Assembly: GCF_014534745.1 (NCBI RefSeq)
Contig: NZ_JACVVP010000041.1
Span: forward strand, 1-64,000
DNA from: Flammeovirga sp. EKP202
Lineage (GTDB): Bacteria; Bacteroidota; Bacteroidia; Cytophagales; Flammeovirgaceae
Direction: 5' to 3'
Length of the DNA stretch: 64,000 nucleotides
In this document: positions 8,379 through 17,329 of the stretch, one piece after another
How positions within the stretch are numbered: the stretch's first letter is position 1
How the letters are laid out: each line of letters begins with the position of its first letter
Notes under the pieces: model-generated
Told to the model about the DNA's origin: nothing
Databases searched by the model: none
Seen by the model: the letters and a program-made list of their open reading frames with translations, nothing else
Program-made: the position numbers and the translations under genes

Positions 8379-11300
8379 TTAGTTTGATGTTACTTCTTCT
8401 AGTTTTTCTATGATTTCCAAACCAACGATTTCTTGTAGTTCATCTCGGATCACTTTCTTAAATATTAAATTGGAAGTTTGATTTTCTATAGTGAAAATGA
8501 GTGTGTTTTGATGAACTTGAGTTTCCCCCGAAGTGAAATAAATAGTGGGTTTAATAAGGTAATAAGGAATCGATTTACCATCCGAAGCATTGATGACAGC
8601 AGGAATGAAGAAACACCCAAATGGATGATGTTTTCCAATTGCTTTTACTACTTTTTCAGATGCCAAAACATAATCACAAATAATGATATCATTAAGATCA
8701 CTTTCTATTACTCCATAACCATCAAATTGAACAGCTTTATAAGGCACAATAGGTTGGTTATTTCTTAACAATTGTTCTCCTTCCTCTATAACAATTCCCT
8801 CTGTTTTTGGACTACTGAAAGTGTAGTAACCATCACTTTGCTCTTCCTCATTATGATCTTGTTTTAGTTGAGTAAGCACTTCAGATTCTATTAAGAATGA
8901 CTTTTCAGCGATAAGATTTCTTCGCCAATCATAGATTTTAAAACTATACTCACCAGAGATTAATTCATCTGCGGTCTCAAAAGTCCAACCTGCAAAAATT
9001 GCTTGTCCTTTTTGCCCTTGTTGTGTCCATTCACTCTTTTCTGAAGTCTTGATCCCATCTTTTATAACAGGATGTTGGACATATACCGTATGATTAATAA
9101 TGTCTCTGTCATCATTTTCGCCAACGACAAAGCGAAGACCGAACGTAGTTCCTATTTTGGCGACAATCTTATCAGTTTGATTCTGAAGTTTTATCTCTAA
9201 GGCAGAATAATCATATATCCCAAAGTCATAAAGGTTTTCACACTTCTCTTCATCAGGTTCTTGTATCTTGATTTTCTGAAGAATATGACGTGCTTTATCT
9301 TTGATTTTTCTAGAAGAATCATTTTTGAAAAGACCAATAAGCTGTTCTGTTCCAGATTGGTTTTCAAAATGATCGATCAGACTGTTCTTTCTAGATTTGT
9401 TCAATTCAGAAACTATACCATCCAACTCACCTCTTCTTCCAAGTTTACCTAAATAATCACCATAAGCTTTTTCATTTTGATCAATACAGTATTTAATCAA
9501 ACGGATTTTATCAGCTCCTAACGAGAAAACCCTATTAATAAAGTAGTCATGTGCTTGCTCTATTAATTCATCATCTTTAAAGTCAGGATCAATGATATCC
9601 TTGAATTTAAGTTTTCCTTCTCTCACTAACTTTTCTTTATAACCTCTTTCTAAACCATTAAAGAGAATGGAGAAAGAGGCAGAAGTACCATTTGATAATA
9701 ATTTGATTAGGCGATCTTGTTTACTTTCGTGAAGTCCCCAGAAAAATTGTTCAAAAGAATAAGATTTATAGCTGTCCACATAAATATGGAACCTTTTGCC
9801 TTTAATTTTTGACCAGAAAAGAGGAGCAAAAGTATCGTGATCCAAATTGCCTTCTAAGTAGTCTATCATTTTTGCGACCATATCAGAAATGCCTTCTTTG
9901 GAATCGTCTTTCCAGTTTAATGTGAAAAAGACATGCAGATAATCATGAAATAAGCCTTCCGTTTCCTTTTCAAAATTATACTCTTCATCAGAAACTGACA
10001 GATCACGATGGAATTGAACTACATTAATATCATCTGCAGATTTTAAGCCCTCTTTCAATTGTTCCACTCTGTACTGAAACATCTCGAACATTGCATCATT
10101 TTTATCCATTTTCTGAGCCATCTTGAATGCATTTATCCAAGGTAAATATCTTTTGAGGTCTTTTACAGTTCCTTTCCCATAGTTATTCTGAGATTTGACA
10201 ATTTCAAAAGCAAACAGGAGAGAATCGGGAACGCCGACTTCAGAGAGAGATTGGAAGAATGTTTTTTCTTTTTGAGAGGATTCAAATTCAAAATCACCAT
10301 AGGAGGAGGATGCTGTTTTAAGTATTTTATTCAAGACCCAAAAAGGCGAAAGTGCCAACATCAAATTCCAAAATCTTTTGGCTCTTGGGTCATCTTTGGA
10401 GTGCGAAAGTGTTTGTGCCCAGAAAGAGAAAATTAGAACCTTTGATATATTGTCATCGAATCTTAAAATGTAATAGCTTCTTTGTGTCTTTGAAAAATGG
10501 TGGACTCTAGCTCCATTATGCTCTTCTTCATAAGGAACAAGTGTATCATTTAACAGTGTCATCATTTCCTCTTGACTTAGTAGAGGAGTATCTACAGAAG
10601 TGATATAATTGTTGATTTTCTCTTTGGTATCTTCAGAAATAGGATCTGAAAAACGATCCCTTTCAGTAAAAATAGAAGCTACTTTTTCCCATTGAAACGC
10701 TTGTAAATATTCCTTTAGTTGTAGGGTGTATTGATCTTCTATACCATTTTGCTCATCCGTTTTTAGCATATAGCTTGCAAGGGCTATATCACCTGCATTA
10801 TGCTTCCCTAAATGATCGGTATTATAACATCCTCTTGATGTAGAAAGACAATAATCTAGTTTTTTTAATAGATCAGTATCAATTGAATCTCTATCATAAG
10901 GAGTGGAGAACTCTTCCACAATAGAGGCCATTTGTTTCACCAAAAGCGGAGGTAATTTTCCATTTTCTGCATAATTTTCCTCGCTATATCGATTATAAAA
11001 CTCGGCGGTGGAGAGACAATACTCTTCCTTATCTTCAATGATACGTTCACATAAATCATCCACAAAAGTGGGTTTACCTAATAACACATAGAAGACATCC
11101 AACACTCTGAGTAGTTGCTGATATCTTACTTCACCTCTATGCTCAGGGAGTGGATTGAATGCTTGAGGGATATCATCTGCGTAAAGAGATTCATCATTAA
11201 ATAAAGTAAGATCATCAATGATTTCTCTTAAGCAGTGATCCATTTCATCAACCAGCCCTTTATTTTTATTCAATGGGTTACAATCATCTTCAAGATCTAC

Positions 11301-12530
11301 ACCAGGGAGGTGATAACTGATTTTGTGATAAAGTGCAGGACTACTTTTCAATGCCAATCCCATCACATCCACTGTTTCAAATGAATTAATAAGCTCAGCA
11401 TTCTCTCCATTCTCCACATACTGCCATATTTGATCACCATTTTCTAAGGCCATCACAAATGCCCTAAAATCCATAATACCTTCCCCAGGGGTATAGGTAT
11501 CTTTATCAGTATATTGTCTTGCTTCTTTTTCTAGTTCTCCCTCACCATCCAATCGCATTAATGGTTGGTCGGTACTATTAAGGATAGAATTGTAAAGATC
11601 TGTAGCTTCGTTTTCAATGGTGTCAGAAATGAAGAATTCTGAGATAAATTCCTCCTCATCATCATGGATAGCATCTACACTTCCATTTAATGTATAATAA
11701 AGGCTTAGAACGGGATTTTCACTATCGTCTTCCCCTTTATAATAGAGCATTGGTTCATCTAATAACCTATCTTTTATGCTCTCTTTGAACCATGTATATT
11801 CTTCTTGGTTTTCTTTTAAGAAATTAAATAAAGTAGGATTTTCATCTTGTGGGAGATTGCCATGATAATACCCTACTCTCATCATTCCAGCCCTGAAATT
11901 AGGGTTGTCACAATACAAATAGGCTTTGATTAATGGACGAGTCCAGCCGTGTTGTTTCACGAATTCAAAGAGGTAGCAATCATAGTCACATGTATAGCGT
12001 TCATCCCAATACGGAATAAGATATTGGGCCAATATATAAGTATAATTGATGTCATTACAGGCTAAAATATACAAAGCCACCGCACCATAAGCATTAGCAT
12101 TGAAGGTCCACATGGACTCACTATTGTTATAATGACGACTGATTTCTGCAATTCCTTTTGCTGTTTTTATTACCTCTTCTTTGAGTTCTTCGTGTTCCAA
12201 AGCAAGGGAAAACAATAGAGGTTCAGAGAGGAGTGAAGCTTCAAAGTCATCTCTATAAGAGTCCTCTTGTTTCATTTGATCAAAAGAAGGGCTTCGTACA
12301 GCAAAGGCTTTTTTAAAGGTTTCGAAATCCTTAATATCTGATGTTTTCAGGTTTCTTGGTTCATCACCAGAGTTTTCCATAAATTTCACATCCATTTCCA
12401 TGTGAAATCCTTTGTTTGAGATTGCCGTTCGGTTATTTAGTACTACTTGATATTTTTGTAGAGCATTTCTGATTGATTCAACGTTATCTTTCTGTAAATA
12501 GATAACTTGGTTTTTGGTGTATTCTCCCAC
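8379..12530 (-). CDS. Giant cytoplasmic protein with DUF3859-like domain and extra C-terminal module (paralog B)
   Basis: 1383 aa, soluble, no signal peptide. The body (about 1-1090) is helical and collinear with paralog A at 3981-7805. Both share an N-terminal block with LSEPLLFSLAL/LTETLFFANAL, then IPYWDE and IKAYLYCDN. A DUF3859-like beta module lies at about 1100-1212 (LYDFGIYDYS, FGLRFVVGE, VYVQHPVI, FAGWTFETADELISGEYSFKIYD). Unlike paralog A it then has an extra tail of about 170 residues. Part of that tail (DYVLASEKVVKAIGKHHPFG then FFIPAVI) is loosely like the Imm11/DUF1629 fold, a weak impression. It is the first gene of a minus-strand group with the 148-aa gene (8 bp gap) and paralog A. 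The upstream region is shared with a divergent histidine kinase. Function is unknown. Confidence 0.8.
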   Translation of the reverse strand: MGEYTKNQVIYLQKDNVESIRNALQKYQVVLNNRTAISNKGFHMEMDVKFMENSGDEPRNLKTSDIKDFETFKKAFAVRSPSFDQMKQEDSYRDDFEASLLSEPLLFSLALEHEELKEEVIKTAKGIAEISRHYNNSESMWTFNANAYGAVALYILACNDINYTYILAQYLIPYWDERYTCDYDCYLFEFVKQHGWTRPLIKAYLYCDNPNFRAGMMRVGYYHGNLPQDENPTLFNFLKENQEEYTWFKESIKDRLLDEPMLYYKGEDDSENPVLSLYYTLNGSVDAIHDDEEEFISEFFISDTIENEATDLYNSILNSTDQPLMRLDGEGELEKEARQYTDKDTYTPGEGIMDFRAFVMALENGDQIWQYVENGENAELINSFETVDVMGLALKSSPALYHKISYHLPGVDLEDDCNPLNKNKGLVDEMDHCLREIIDDLTLFNDESLYADDIPQAFNPLPEHRGEVRYQQLLRVLDVFYVLLGKPTFVDDLCERIIEDKEEYCLSTAEFYNRYSEENYAENGKLPPLLVKQMASIVEEFSTPYDRDSIDTDLLKKLDYCLSTSRGCYNTDHLGKHNAGDIALASYMLKTDEQNGIEDQYTLQLKEYLQAFQWEKVASIFTERDRFSDPISEDTKEKINNYITSVDTPLLSQEEMMTLLNDTLVPYEEEHNGARVHHFSKTQRSYYILRFDDNISKVLIFSFWAQTLSHSKDDPRAKRFWNLMLALSPFWVLNKILKTASSSYGDFEFESSQKEKTFFQSLSEVGVPDSLLFAFEIVKSQNNYGKGTVKDLKRYLPWINAFKMAQKMDKNDAMFEMFQYRVEQLKEGLKSADDINVVQFHRDLSVSDEEYNFEKETEGLFHDYLHVFFTLNWKDDSKEGISDMVAKMIDYLEGNLDHDTFAPLFWSKIKGKRFHIYVDSYKSYSFEQFFWGLHESKQDRLIKLLSNGTSASFSILFNGLERGYKEKLVREGKLKFKDIIDPDFKDDELIEQAHDYFINRVFSLGADKIRLIKYCIDQNEKAYGDYLGKLGRRGELDGIVSELNKSRKNSLIDHFENQSGTEQLIGLFKNDSSRKIKDKARHILQKIKIQEPDEEKCENLYDFGIYDYSALEIKLQNQTDKIVAKIGTTFGLRFVVGENDDRDIINHTVYVQHPVIKDGIKTSEKSEWTQQGQKGQAIFAGWTFETADELISGEYSFKIYDWRRNLIAEKSFLIESEVLTQLKQDHNEEEQSDGYYTFSSPKTEGIVIEEGEQLLRNNQPIVPYKAVQFDGYGVIESDLNDIIICDYVLASEKVVKAIGKHHPFGCFFIPAVINASDGKSIPYYLIKPTIYFTSGETQVHQNTLIFTIENQTSNLIFKKVIRDELQEIVGLEIIEKLEEVTSN

Positions 12531-12958
12531 TGTAATTTATTTTTCAGATGTTATTTATTTTAATATTAGGGGTGAATTTATAATGTTATGTGCAAGTGTT
12601 GAATTATAATTGATAAGTGTATTTTAAAAATTGATAAGTGCGTTGAAGACCTAATTAATGTTAGTAGAAAAAGCTTTTGGATGTATTTAAACATTTAGAA
12701 ATAATGAAAGTTTAATCCAGTTGAGTTTTCAATAAGACATGTCTATTAAAAAAATAGAAGCTGTAACTTTTTTTTGATCTGTGATAGCTAAAAATGAATA
12801 CCTTTTCAATCAAACACCTACTTTTTCTGCCATAATAAAGCACTTAATAAAGTCTAATGTCAATAACTCATAACATATTTTTTAATCAAAAATAAGCCTG
12901 TGATATTAGTTGATGAAGTACAACTAACTACAGATACGACTGAAGATCTAAATTATAT
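12531..12958. other. Divergent intergenic region between giant-protein genes and kinase
   Basis: 428 bp without a gene. It must hold promoters for both directions. It contains the 21-bp-period direct repeat described separately and a 7-bp hairpin TTAGTTG/CAACTAA at 12906-12927 in the kinase leader. No clean TAnnTTTG box was found in either direction. Confidence 0.5.
12608..12640 (+). promoter_or_regulatory. Perfect direct repeat AATTGATAAGTG, 21-bp period (candidate LytTR site)
   Basis: AATTGATAAGTG occurs at 12608-12619 and again, identically, at 12629-12640, so the start-to-start distance is exactly 21 bp, two helical turns. LytTR response regulators typically bind two short direct repeats in this geometry. 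The site lies between the divergent giant-protein gene (start 12530) and the kinase (start 12959). A related pair lies before the gene at 15681. Confidence 0.55.
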
Positions 12959-14803
12959 ATGAGAATTTTTTTAACTGTATTGCAAATGTGTTTTGTATTG
13001 AGTCTTTCAGGACAAACACTAAGTGATTCTCAATTTGATACACTAAATGATTTAATCCGTAAAGGATCAGCTGATGGAACTGTCGTTCATAAAATTGACA
13101 GTCTATTTAAAAATAATGAGAATACAGAACTTGATAAAGCAAGATTGTATTATTTAAAGGCAATCTATTATGCTGATATTGAAAATTCACATGAAGCAAT
13201 TATACTTTTCAAAAAGTCACTCAATTATTTTATAAAAGAGGGAGACTTGACGTTTGAAGCGAGGATACGTTTAGGCTTGTCAAGAATTTATGCTGATGAT
13301 AATCTCTTTGTTGAGTCAAGTACGGAACTGTTTAAAGCAAGAAAAAATGCAATTGAAGTAGATGATAAAGTATTGACCGCTAAAATTATTGAAAGCCTTG
13401 CCCATTTATATTATAAAAAGGGAGATTTGACACATGCTTTAATTGAATTGGAAAAGGTGATTCCTTATTATGTGGAGTTTGATGATAGTGTGAAACTTTC
13501 TAGAGTCTGTAATAACCTGGCTGTATTGTATAAAAATGAAGGGTCTTACCAAAAAGCAATTGCTTATAATGTAAGGTCACTAGAGTACGGAATATCTTAC
13601 AGCAACAAATGGGAGATCTCTCAGTCTTATAATAATATTGGGACCAATTACCTCAATATGTTTTTAGAGACGGATAGTTTGTACTATGCAGATATTGCAA
13701 TTTGGTATTATAATAAATCCGCAAAATTAAAAAAGTTATATCCTCACAAATGGAATAATGCACTGGCGAACTTGGAAGAAGTTTACAATGCGATGGGGGA
13801 GGGAGATCTTGCAGTGAAGTATGATAAGGAATTAATTAAACATACTTACAATTCTCCAAAATACATGAAAGTGATCTATGAGAAGAGTTTGAAATATGCT
13901 ATTCAGAACAAGCAGACAAAGAAAGCTTTAATGTATTATTCTAAGTTGGATTCTGTAGAAAATATTCTGAAAGAAAAGATTTCCTATGATTTTGAACAGA
14001 TGTTGAATACACAAGACCAACTTTTTAAATCGGAAAGAGAGAAAGAGAAAATCAAGCAAGAAGAAGAGGAAAAGCGATTAGAGGCAGAAAGAGAATTTGA
14101 GCGAATTATTCTAACATTAACGGCGGTAACTGTCATGGTCATAATTTTGTTCTTACTGTTCCTGCTTTATTACAAGAATATTCAGCATAAAAATGAGCAA
14201 GAACGTACTCAGTTGAAAAATACAATATTGAGGAATCAGATGAATCCACATTTTATATTTAATGTGCTTACTGCAATACAAAATACATTATTTGATAATG
14301 ACCCTTTGACTACTTCTTCGTATATCTCACGTTTTTCAAAGTTGATTAGGCAAAATTTTGATTTGACACACAAAGAAAAAATCTCTTTATCAGAGGATTT
14401 GAGTGCATTGACCAATTATATCGAAACGCAACGGATTCGTTTTGGGCATAAATTTAATTATAGAATCTCAGTAGAAGAGCAAGTGGATTTAGAGCATTCA
14501 GAAATACCGCCAATGATGCTTCAGCCACTTTGTGAAAATGCCATTGAACACGGACTTCGTAAGATCAAAAAAGATGGATTTTTAGAGGTGAAAGTGACTA
14601 AAAAGGAGGAGAAATTAAATTTTGAAGTCATTGATAATGGCATTGGTCTTCAAGGGGTTTCTGATGATAAAAAAGAACATTCACTTTCTGTTTTAAAAGC
14701 TCGATTGGCCATTATGGGGAATGGTGATGAGCATACACTTTCCATAAATAATAGAGATGACAGTACTGGAGCTGTTGTCAGCTTTTCACTCACACTAAAC
14801 TAA
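12959..14803 (+). CDS. TPR-containing LytS-type sensor histidine kinase
   Basis: 614 aa. A signal peptide (MRIFLTVLQMCFVLSLSGQ) is followed by a periplasmic array of tetratricopeptide-like repeats (about 40-330), for example GDLTHALIELEKVIPYY and GSYQKAIAYNVRSLEYG. A charged coiled coil (EREKEKIKQEEEEKRLEAE) leads into one membrane span at about 382-405. The cytoplasmic part is a His_kinase (LytS/YehU type) domain with the phospho-acceptor in NQMNPHFIFNVLTAIQ (H431) and an ATPase with N-box CENAIEHGLRK and G-box DNGIGL. It autophosphorylates and passes phosphate to the response regulator 5 bp downstream. TPR-LytS kinases are common in Bacteroidota; the signal is unknown. A possible autoregulatory repeat lies 320-350 bp upstream. 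Confidence 0.93.
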   Translation: MRIFLTVLQMCFVLSLSGQTLSDSQFDTLNDLIRKGSADGTVVHKIDSLFKNNENTELDKARLYYLKAIYYADIENSHEAIILFKKSLNYFIKEGDLTFEARIRLGLSRIYADDNLFVESSTELFKARKNAIEVDDKVLTAKIIESLAHLYYKKGDLTHALIELEKVIPYYVEFDDSVKLSRVCNNLAVLYKNEGSYQKAIAYNVRSLEYGISYSNKWEISQSYNNIGTNYLNMFLETDSLYYADIAIWYYNKSAKLKKLYPHKWNNALANLEEVYNAMGEGDLAVKYDKELIKHTYNSPKYMKVIYEKSLKYAIQNKQTKKALMYYSKLDSVENILKEKISYDFEQMLNTQDQLFKSEREKEKIKQEEEEKRLEAEREFERIILTLTAVTVMVIILFLLFLLYYKNIQHKNEQERTQLKNTILRNQMNPHFIFNVLTAIQNTLFDNDPLTTSSYISRFSKLIRQNFDLTHKEKISLSEDLSALTNYIETQRIRFGHKFNYRISVEEQVDLEHSEIPPMMLQPLCENAIEHGLRKIKKDGFLEVKVTKKEEKLNFEVIDNGIGLQGVSDDKKEHSLSVLKARLAIMGNGDEHTLSINNRDDSTGAVVSFSLTLN

Positions 14804-14808
14804 AGGAC

Positions 14809-15543
14809 ATGTATAAAATAGTAATCATAGAAGATGAGTTCAACGCTCAGGAGGCATTAAGTAAAATGCTCAAACTACTTTATCAATCTATTGAAATTAT
14901 AGGAATCTTTCCTTCCATTCAGGAAGGTGTTGTTTTCTTAAATCAAAATAAAGATGTAGATCTTATTTTTTTAGATGTTGAGCTTGAAGATGGGAATAGT
15001 TTTGAGTTGTTGAACCAGTTGTCTTCTATTGATTTTAAAATCATTTTTACCACTGGATTGGAAAATTATGCTATTGATGCCATCAAGCGAAACGCCGTAG
15101 ATTACTTACTAAAACCAATTGATCCCAATGAATTGAAAATTGCTGTCGATAAGGCTTTTCATCAGATTGAAGAACAGAAAAAAGCAACTGCCATTATCTC
15201 TAAGTTTGAAGAAGAACAGAAGGAAAAAGAACAAAAAATTATCGTTAAAACAGCCGATAATACCCATTTTATTGAAGTTAATTCTATTATACTATTTGAA
15301 TCAGAAGGGGCTTACACCAAGATTGTTTGTCAAGATCAGACCATACTAGCGTCGAAGCATTTAAAGTATTTTGAGAACATAGAAGAGTTACATTCATTTA
15401 TTAGAGTTCATCATTCTTTCTTGATTAACCCGTCTCATGTGATCACAATCTCCAAATCAGGGTTAGCTCTTACAGATGGTCATTCTGCTAAAGTATCTAC
15501 ACGAAAGTATACCCAAGTTGTACAGCAGTTAAAAACATCGTAA
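14809..15543 (+). CDS. LytTR-family response regulator
   Basis: 244 aa. A CheY-like receiver at about 1-120 has the acidic pocket IIEDE, phospho-acceptor D56 in LIFLDVELEDG, and the switch Lys in DYLLKPID. A linker of charged helix is followed by a LytTR DNA-binding domain (about 140-240) with the typical ILFESEGAYTKI, FIRVHHSFLINPSHV and KVSTRKYTQVV segments. It is the partner of the kinase ending 5 bp upstream and is surely co-transcribed with it. AAGGAC lies just before the ATG, one of few Shine-Dalgarno-like sites in the window. LytTR proteins bind paired direct repeats about two helical turns apart; such pairs occur at 12608-12640 and, inverted, at 15567-15599. Confidence 0.95.
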   Translation: MYKIVIIEDEFNAQEALSKMLKLLYQSIEIIGIFPSIQEGVVFLNQNKDVDLIFLDVELEDGNSFELLNQLSSIDFKIIFTTGLENYAIDAIKRNAVDYLLKPIDPNELKIAVDKAFHQIEEQKKATAIISKFEEEQKEKEQKIIVKTADNTHFIEVNSIILFESEGAYTKIVCQDQTILASKHLKYFENIEELHSFIRVHHSFLINPSHVITISKSGLALTDGHSAKVSTRKYTQVVQQLKTS

Positions 15544-15566
15544 TTGAAGGTTAAATGCTATCTCGT

Positions 15567-15599
15567 CAATTATTAATTATACCTCTGCATTTATCAATT
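15567..15599 (-). promoter_or_regulatory. Second candidate LytTR site (inverted, 21-bp period)
   Basis: On the minus strand AATTGATAAATG (15588-15599) is followed 21 bp on by AATTAATAATTG (15567-15578). The first matches the 12608 repeat in 11 of 12 positions and the second in 9 of 12, with the same 21-bp period. The pair lies between the response regulator stop (15543) and the secreted 512-aa gene (15681). Confidence 0.45.
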
Positions 15600-15680
15600 G
15601 TTTTTGGGAACAAATAAATAGACTGCCAAATTCGTGACATCATTAAATACTAATAACAAGTTTACTACTAAATATAAATT

Positions 15681-17219
15681 ATGATTAAGAAATACTTTTT
15701 GTTGATATTTTTTTTCATTTCAACTTTAAATATAAATGCCAAAAACCAACCCAATCAGCTTTTAGAAAATATACCATCAGAAGGCCTATCATTCTTATTT
15801 TATTATGATGCGGAAAGACTAGCTGAAAGAGAATACTTACAGGATGTATTAGCTTCAGATCTTAAAGAGATTTTTGAGATCAGCAAAGAGGCAGTAGTTT
15901 ATACACAGGATATTGATGCCTATTTTGGATTGACGGTAAGGTTTAAATTAAATGACGGAGTAGGTTTTAATAAAATCGAGGATATCATTGATCAATCTGA
16001 ATTTGAGGTAAGTAGTGTAAAAGGAAATTTTATTTACATAAAAGAGGTAAAAGATAAAGTGCGTTTTGGATATGTGATGAATGGCCAAGATTATCTCATC
16101 GTAAAGATATTTTTCCAAAAGACAATGATTGATAAAAAATATCAAGAACAGTTTCAAGATGTATTGAGTGATTATCAATTCGATAAAATCAGTTATGAAC
16201 AGTTTAATGTGTTAAGGGACTCTATTAATAAATTAGATGAAAAGAATATTGCTCCTTATTTCGAAAAATTAATAGCGAATGATGAAAAAGCCATCCTCTC
16301 TGATAAAGCGTTGAAGAATAAAACTGAGATTCCAACGGATATTAACGGGAAGCCTTTTATACTTTATTTCAATGAAAAAAGCTTTTTCTCGCTGGCTCAT
16401 ATCTTTGGTTATAGAACTTCAGTAATGGATTTTATTTTGAAGGGGTCACACAATCAAATGTCTGAAATGCTGAGTGATATTCAGAAGATGCAGTGGAATG
16501 AATCGACATGGTATGGTGGGGAATTTGGAGAAAAGAAAGCAGAGGTGATTAGTGTGATGACATCAAAAGAAGAATCTCAAAATATAGGGATTGATCAAAC
16601 ATTATTACAATATATGCCTGAACAAGTGACAAGTTTCATGGCATATGGTGTAGACATGGAAGTAATGAAAAATCAGATCATTGACCATATTAGCTATGAA
16701 CATGAAGAGGTCCTTACTCAAATGAAATTGGGGTTGTTGCTAATGGATGATGACTTTATGAACTTTTTTCAAAGTGGTTTCCTTGCAGTGAATGTGAAGC
16801 CTGAGAATAATTCAGAAGATTATAATTTGAAAATGGCTTTTAGAATGTCTAATGAGAGAAAGGGAAAGCAATTCTTAAGATTGTTTAGCCAACTTGGTTA
16901 CATAGAGAAAATAGAGGAGAAGGAAGAAAACTATAGAATCACGCATCGTGAATTTAGAGATAAAGCTTATTTAGTAATTGAGGGTGATATCTGGATTTTA
17001 GGAACACAATCACCTCAAGAATTAAGACAGAAGCGTAAGAAAATGTTGAAGCAATATCCTGAAATGGGTAAAAGTAAAACGGCATTAGTTTCTAAAATTC
17101 AAGGTGACATTTTTGGCCGAGATTCTAAGCTAGGAGAAATTTATTCTATTTCAGAATATATTGATAAAAAGACAATGAAAAATACGATTTCCATTGAATT
17201 CAATAAAGAAATATTATAG
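15681..17219 (+). CDS. Secreted/envelope protein of unknown function, possible DUF4836-like
   Basis: 512 aa. An N-terminal signal peptide (MIKKYFLLIFFFISTLNINA) sends it through the inner membrane; there is no lipobox and no T9SS tail, so it is probably periplasmic or outer-membrane associated. The layout, starting with a short 'IPSEGLSFLFYYDAERL' strand-helix unit and continuing with repeated alpha/beta units (ESTWYGGEF, MPEQVTSFMAYGVDMEVMK, FLAVNVKPE), recalls Bacteroidota DUF4836-type proteins, but I am not sure of the family. It follows the LytTR regulator by 137 bp with a candidate binding repeat between, so it may be a target of that system. A bidirectional terminator follows. Confidence 0.75.
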   Translation: MIKKYFLLIFFFISTLNINAKNQPNQLLENIPSEGLSFLFYYDAERLAEREYLQDVLASDLKEIFEISKEAVVYTQDIDAYFGLTVRFKLNDGVGFNKIEDIIDQSEFEVSSVKGNFIYIKEVKDKVRFGYVMNGQDYLIVKIFFQKTMIDKKYQEQFQDVLSDYQFDKISYEQFNVLRDSINKLDEKNIAPYFEKLIANDEKAILSDKALKNKTEIPTDINGKPFILYFNEKSFFSLAHIFGYRTSVMDFILKGSHNQMSEMLSDIQKMQWNESTWYGGEFGEKKAEVISVMTSKEESQNIGIDQTLLQYMPEQVTSFMAYGVDMEVMKNQIIDHISYEHEEVLTQMKLGLLLMDDDFMNFFQSGFLAVNVKPENNSEDYNLKMAFRMSNERKGKQFLRLFSQLGYIEKIEEKEENYRITHREFRDKAYLVIEGDIWILGTQSPQELRQKRKKMLKQYPEMGKSKTALVSKIQGDIFGRDSKLGEIYSISEYIDKKTMKNTISIEFNKEIL

Positions 17220-17278
17220 TGTGTATACTTTGCTATATGTCAATTACCTAATTTTATTAGCCCATTAACATAACTACA

Positions 17279-17305
17279 GAAGCCACCTGCATATAGGGTG
17301 GCTTC
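17279..17305. terminator. Bidirectional terminator between the 512-aa gene and the VWA gene
   Basis: Perfect 9-bp stem GAAGCCACC / GGTGGCTTC (17279-17287, 17297-17305) followed by a T-rich stretch, between convergent genes ending at 17219 (+) and 17330 (-). Confidence 0.8.
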
Positions 17306-17329
17306 TTGCTTTTAGAAGGAAATTGAAAT

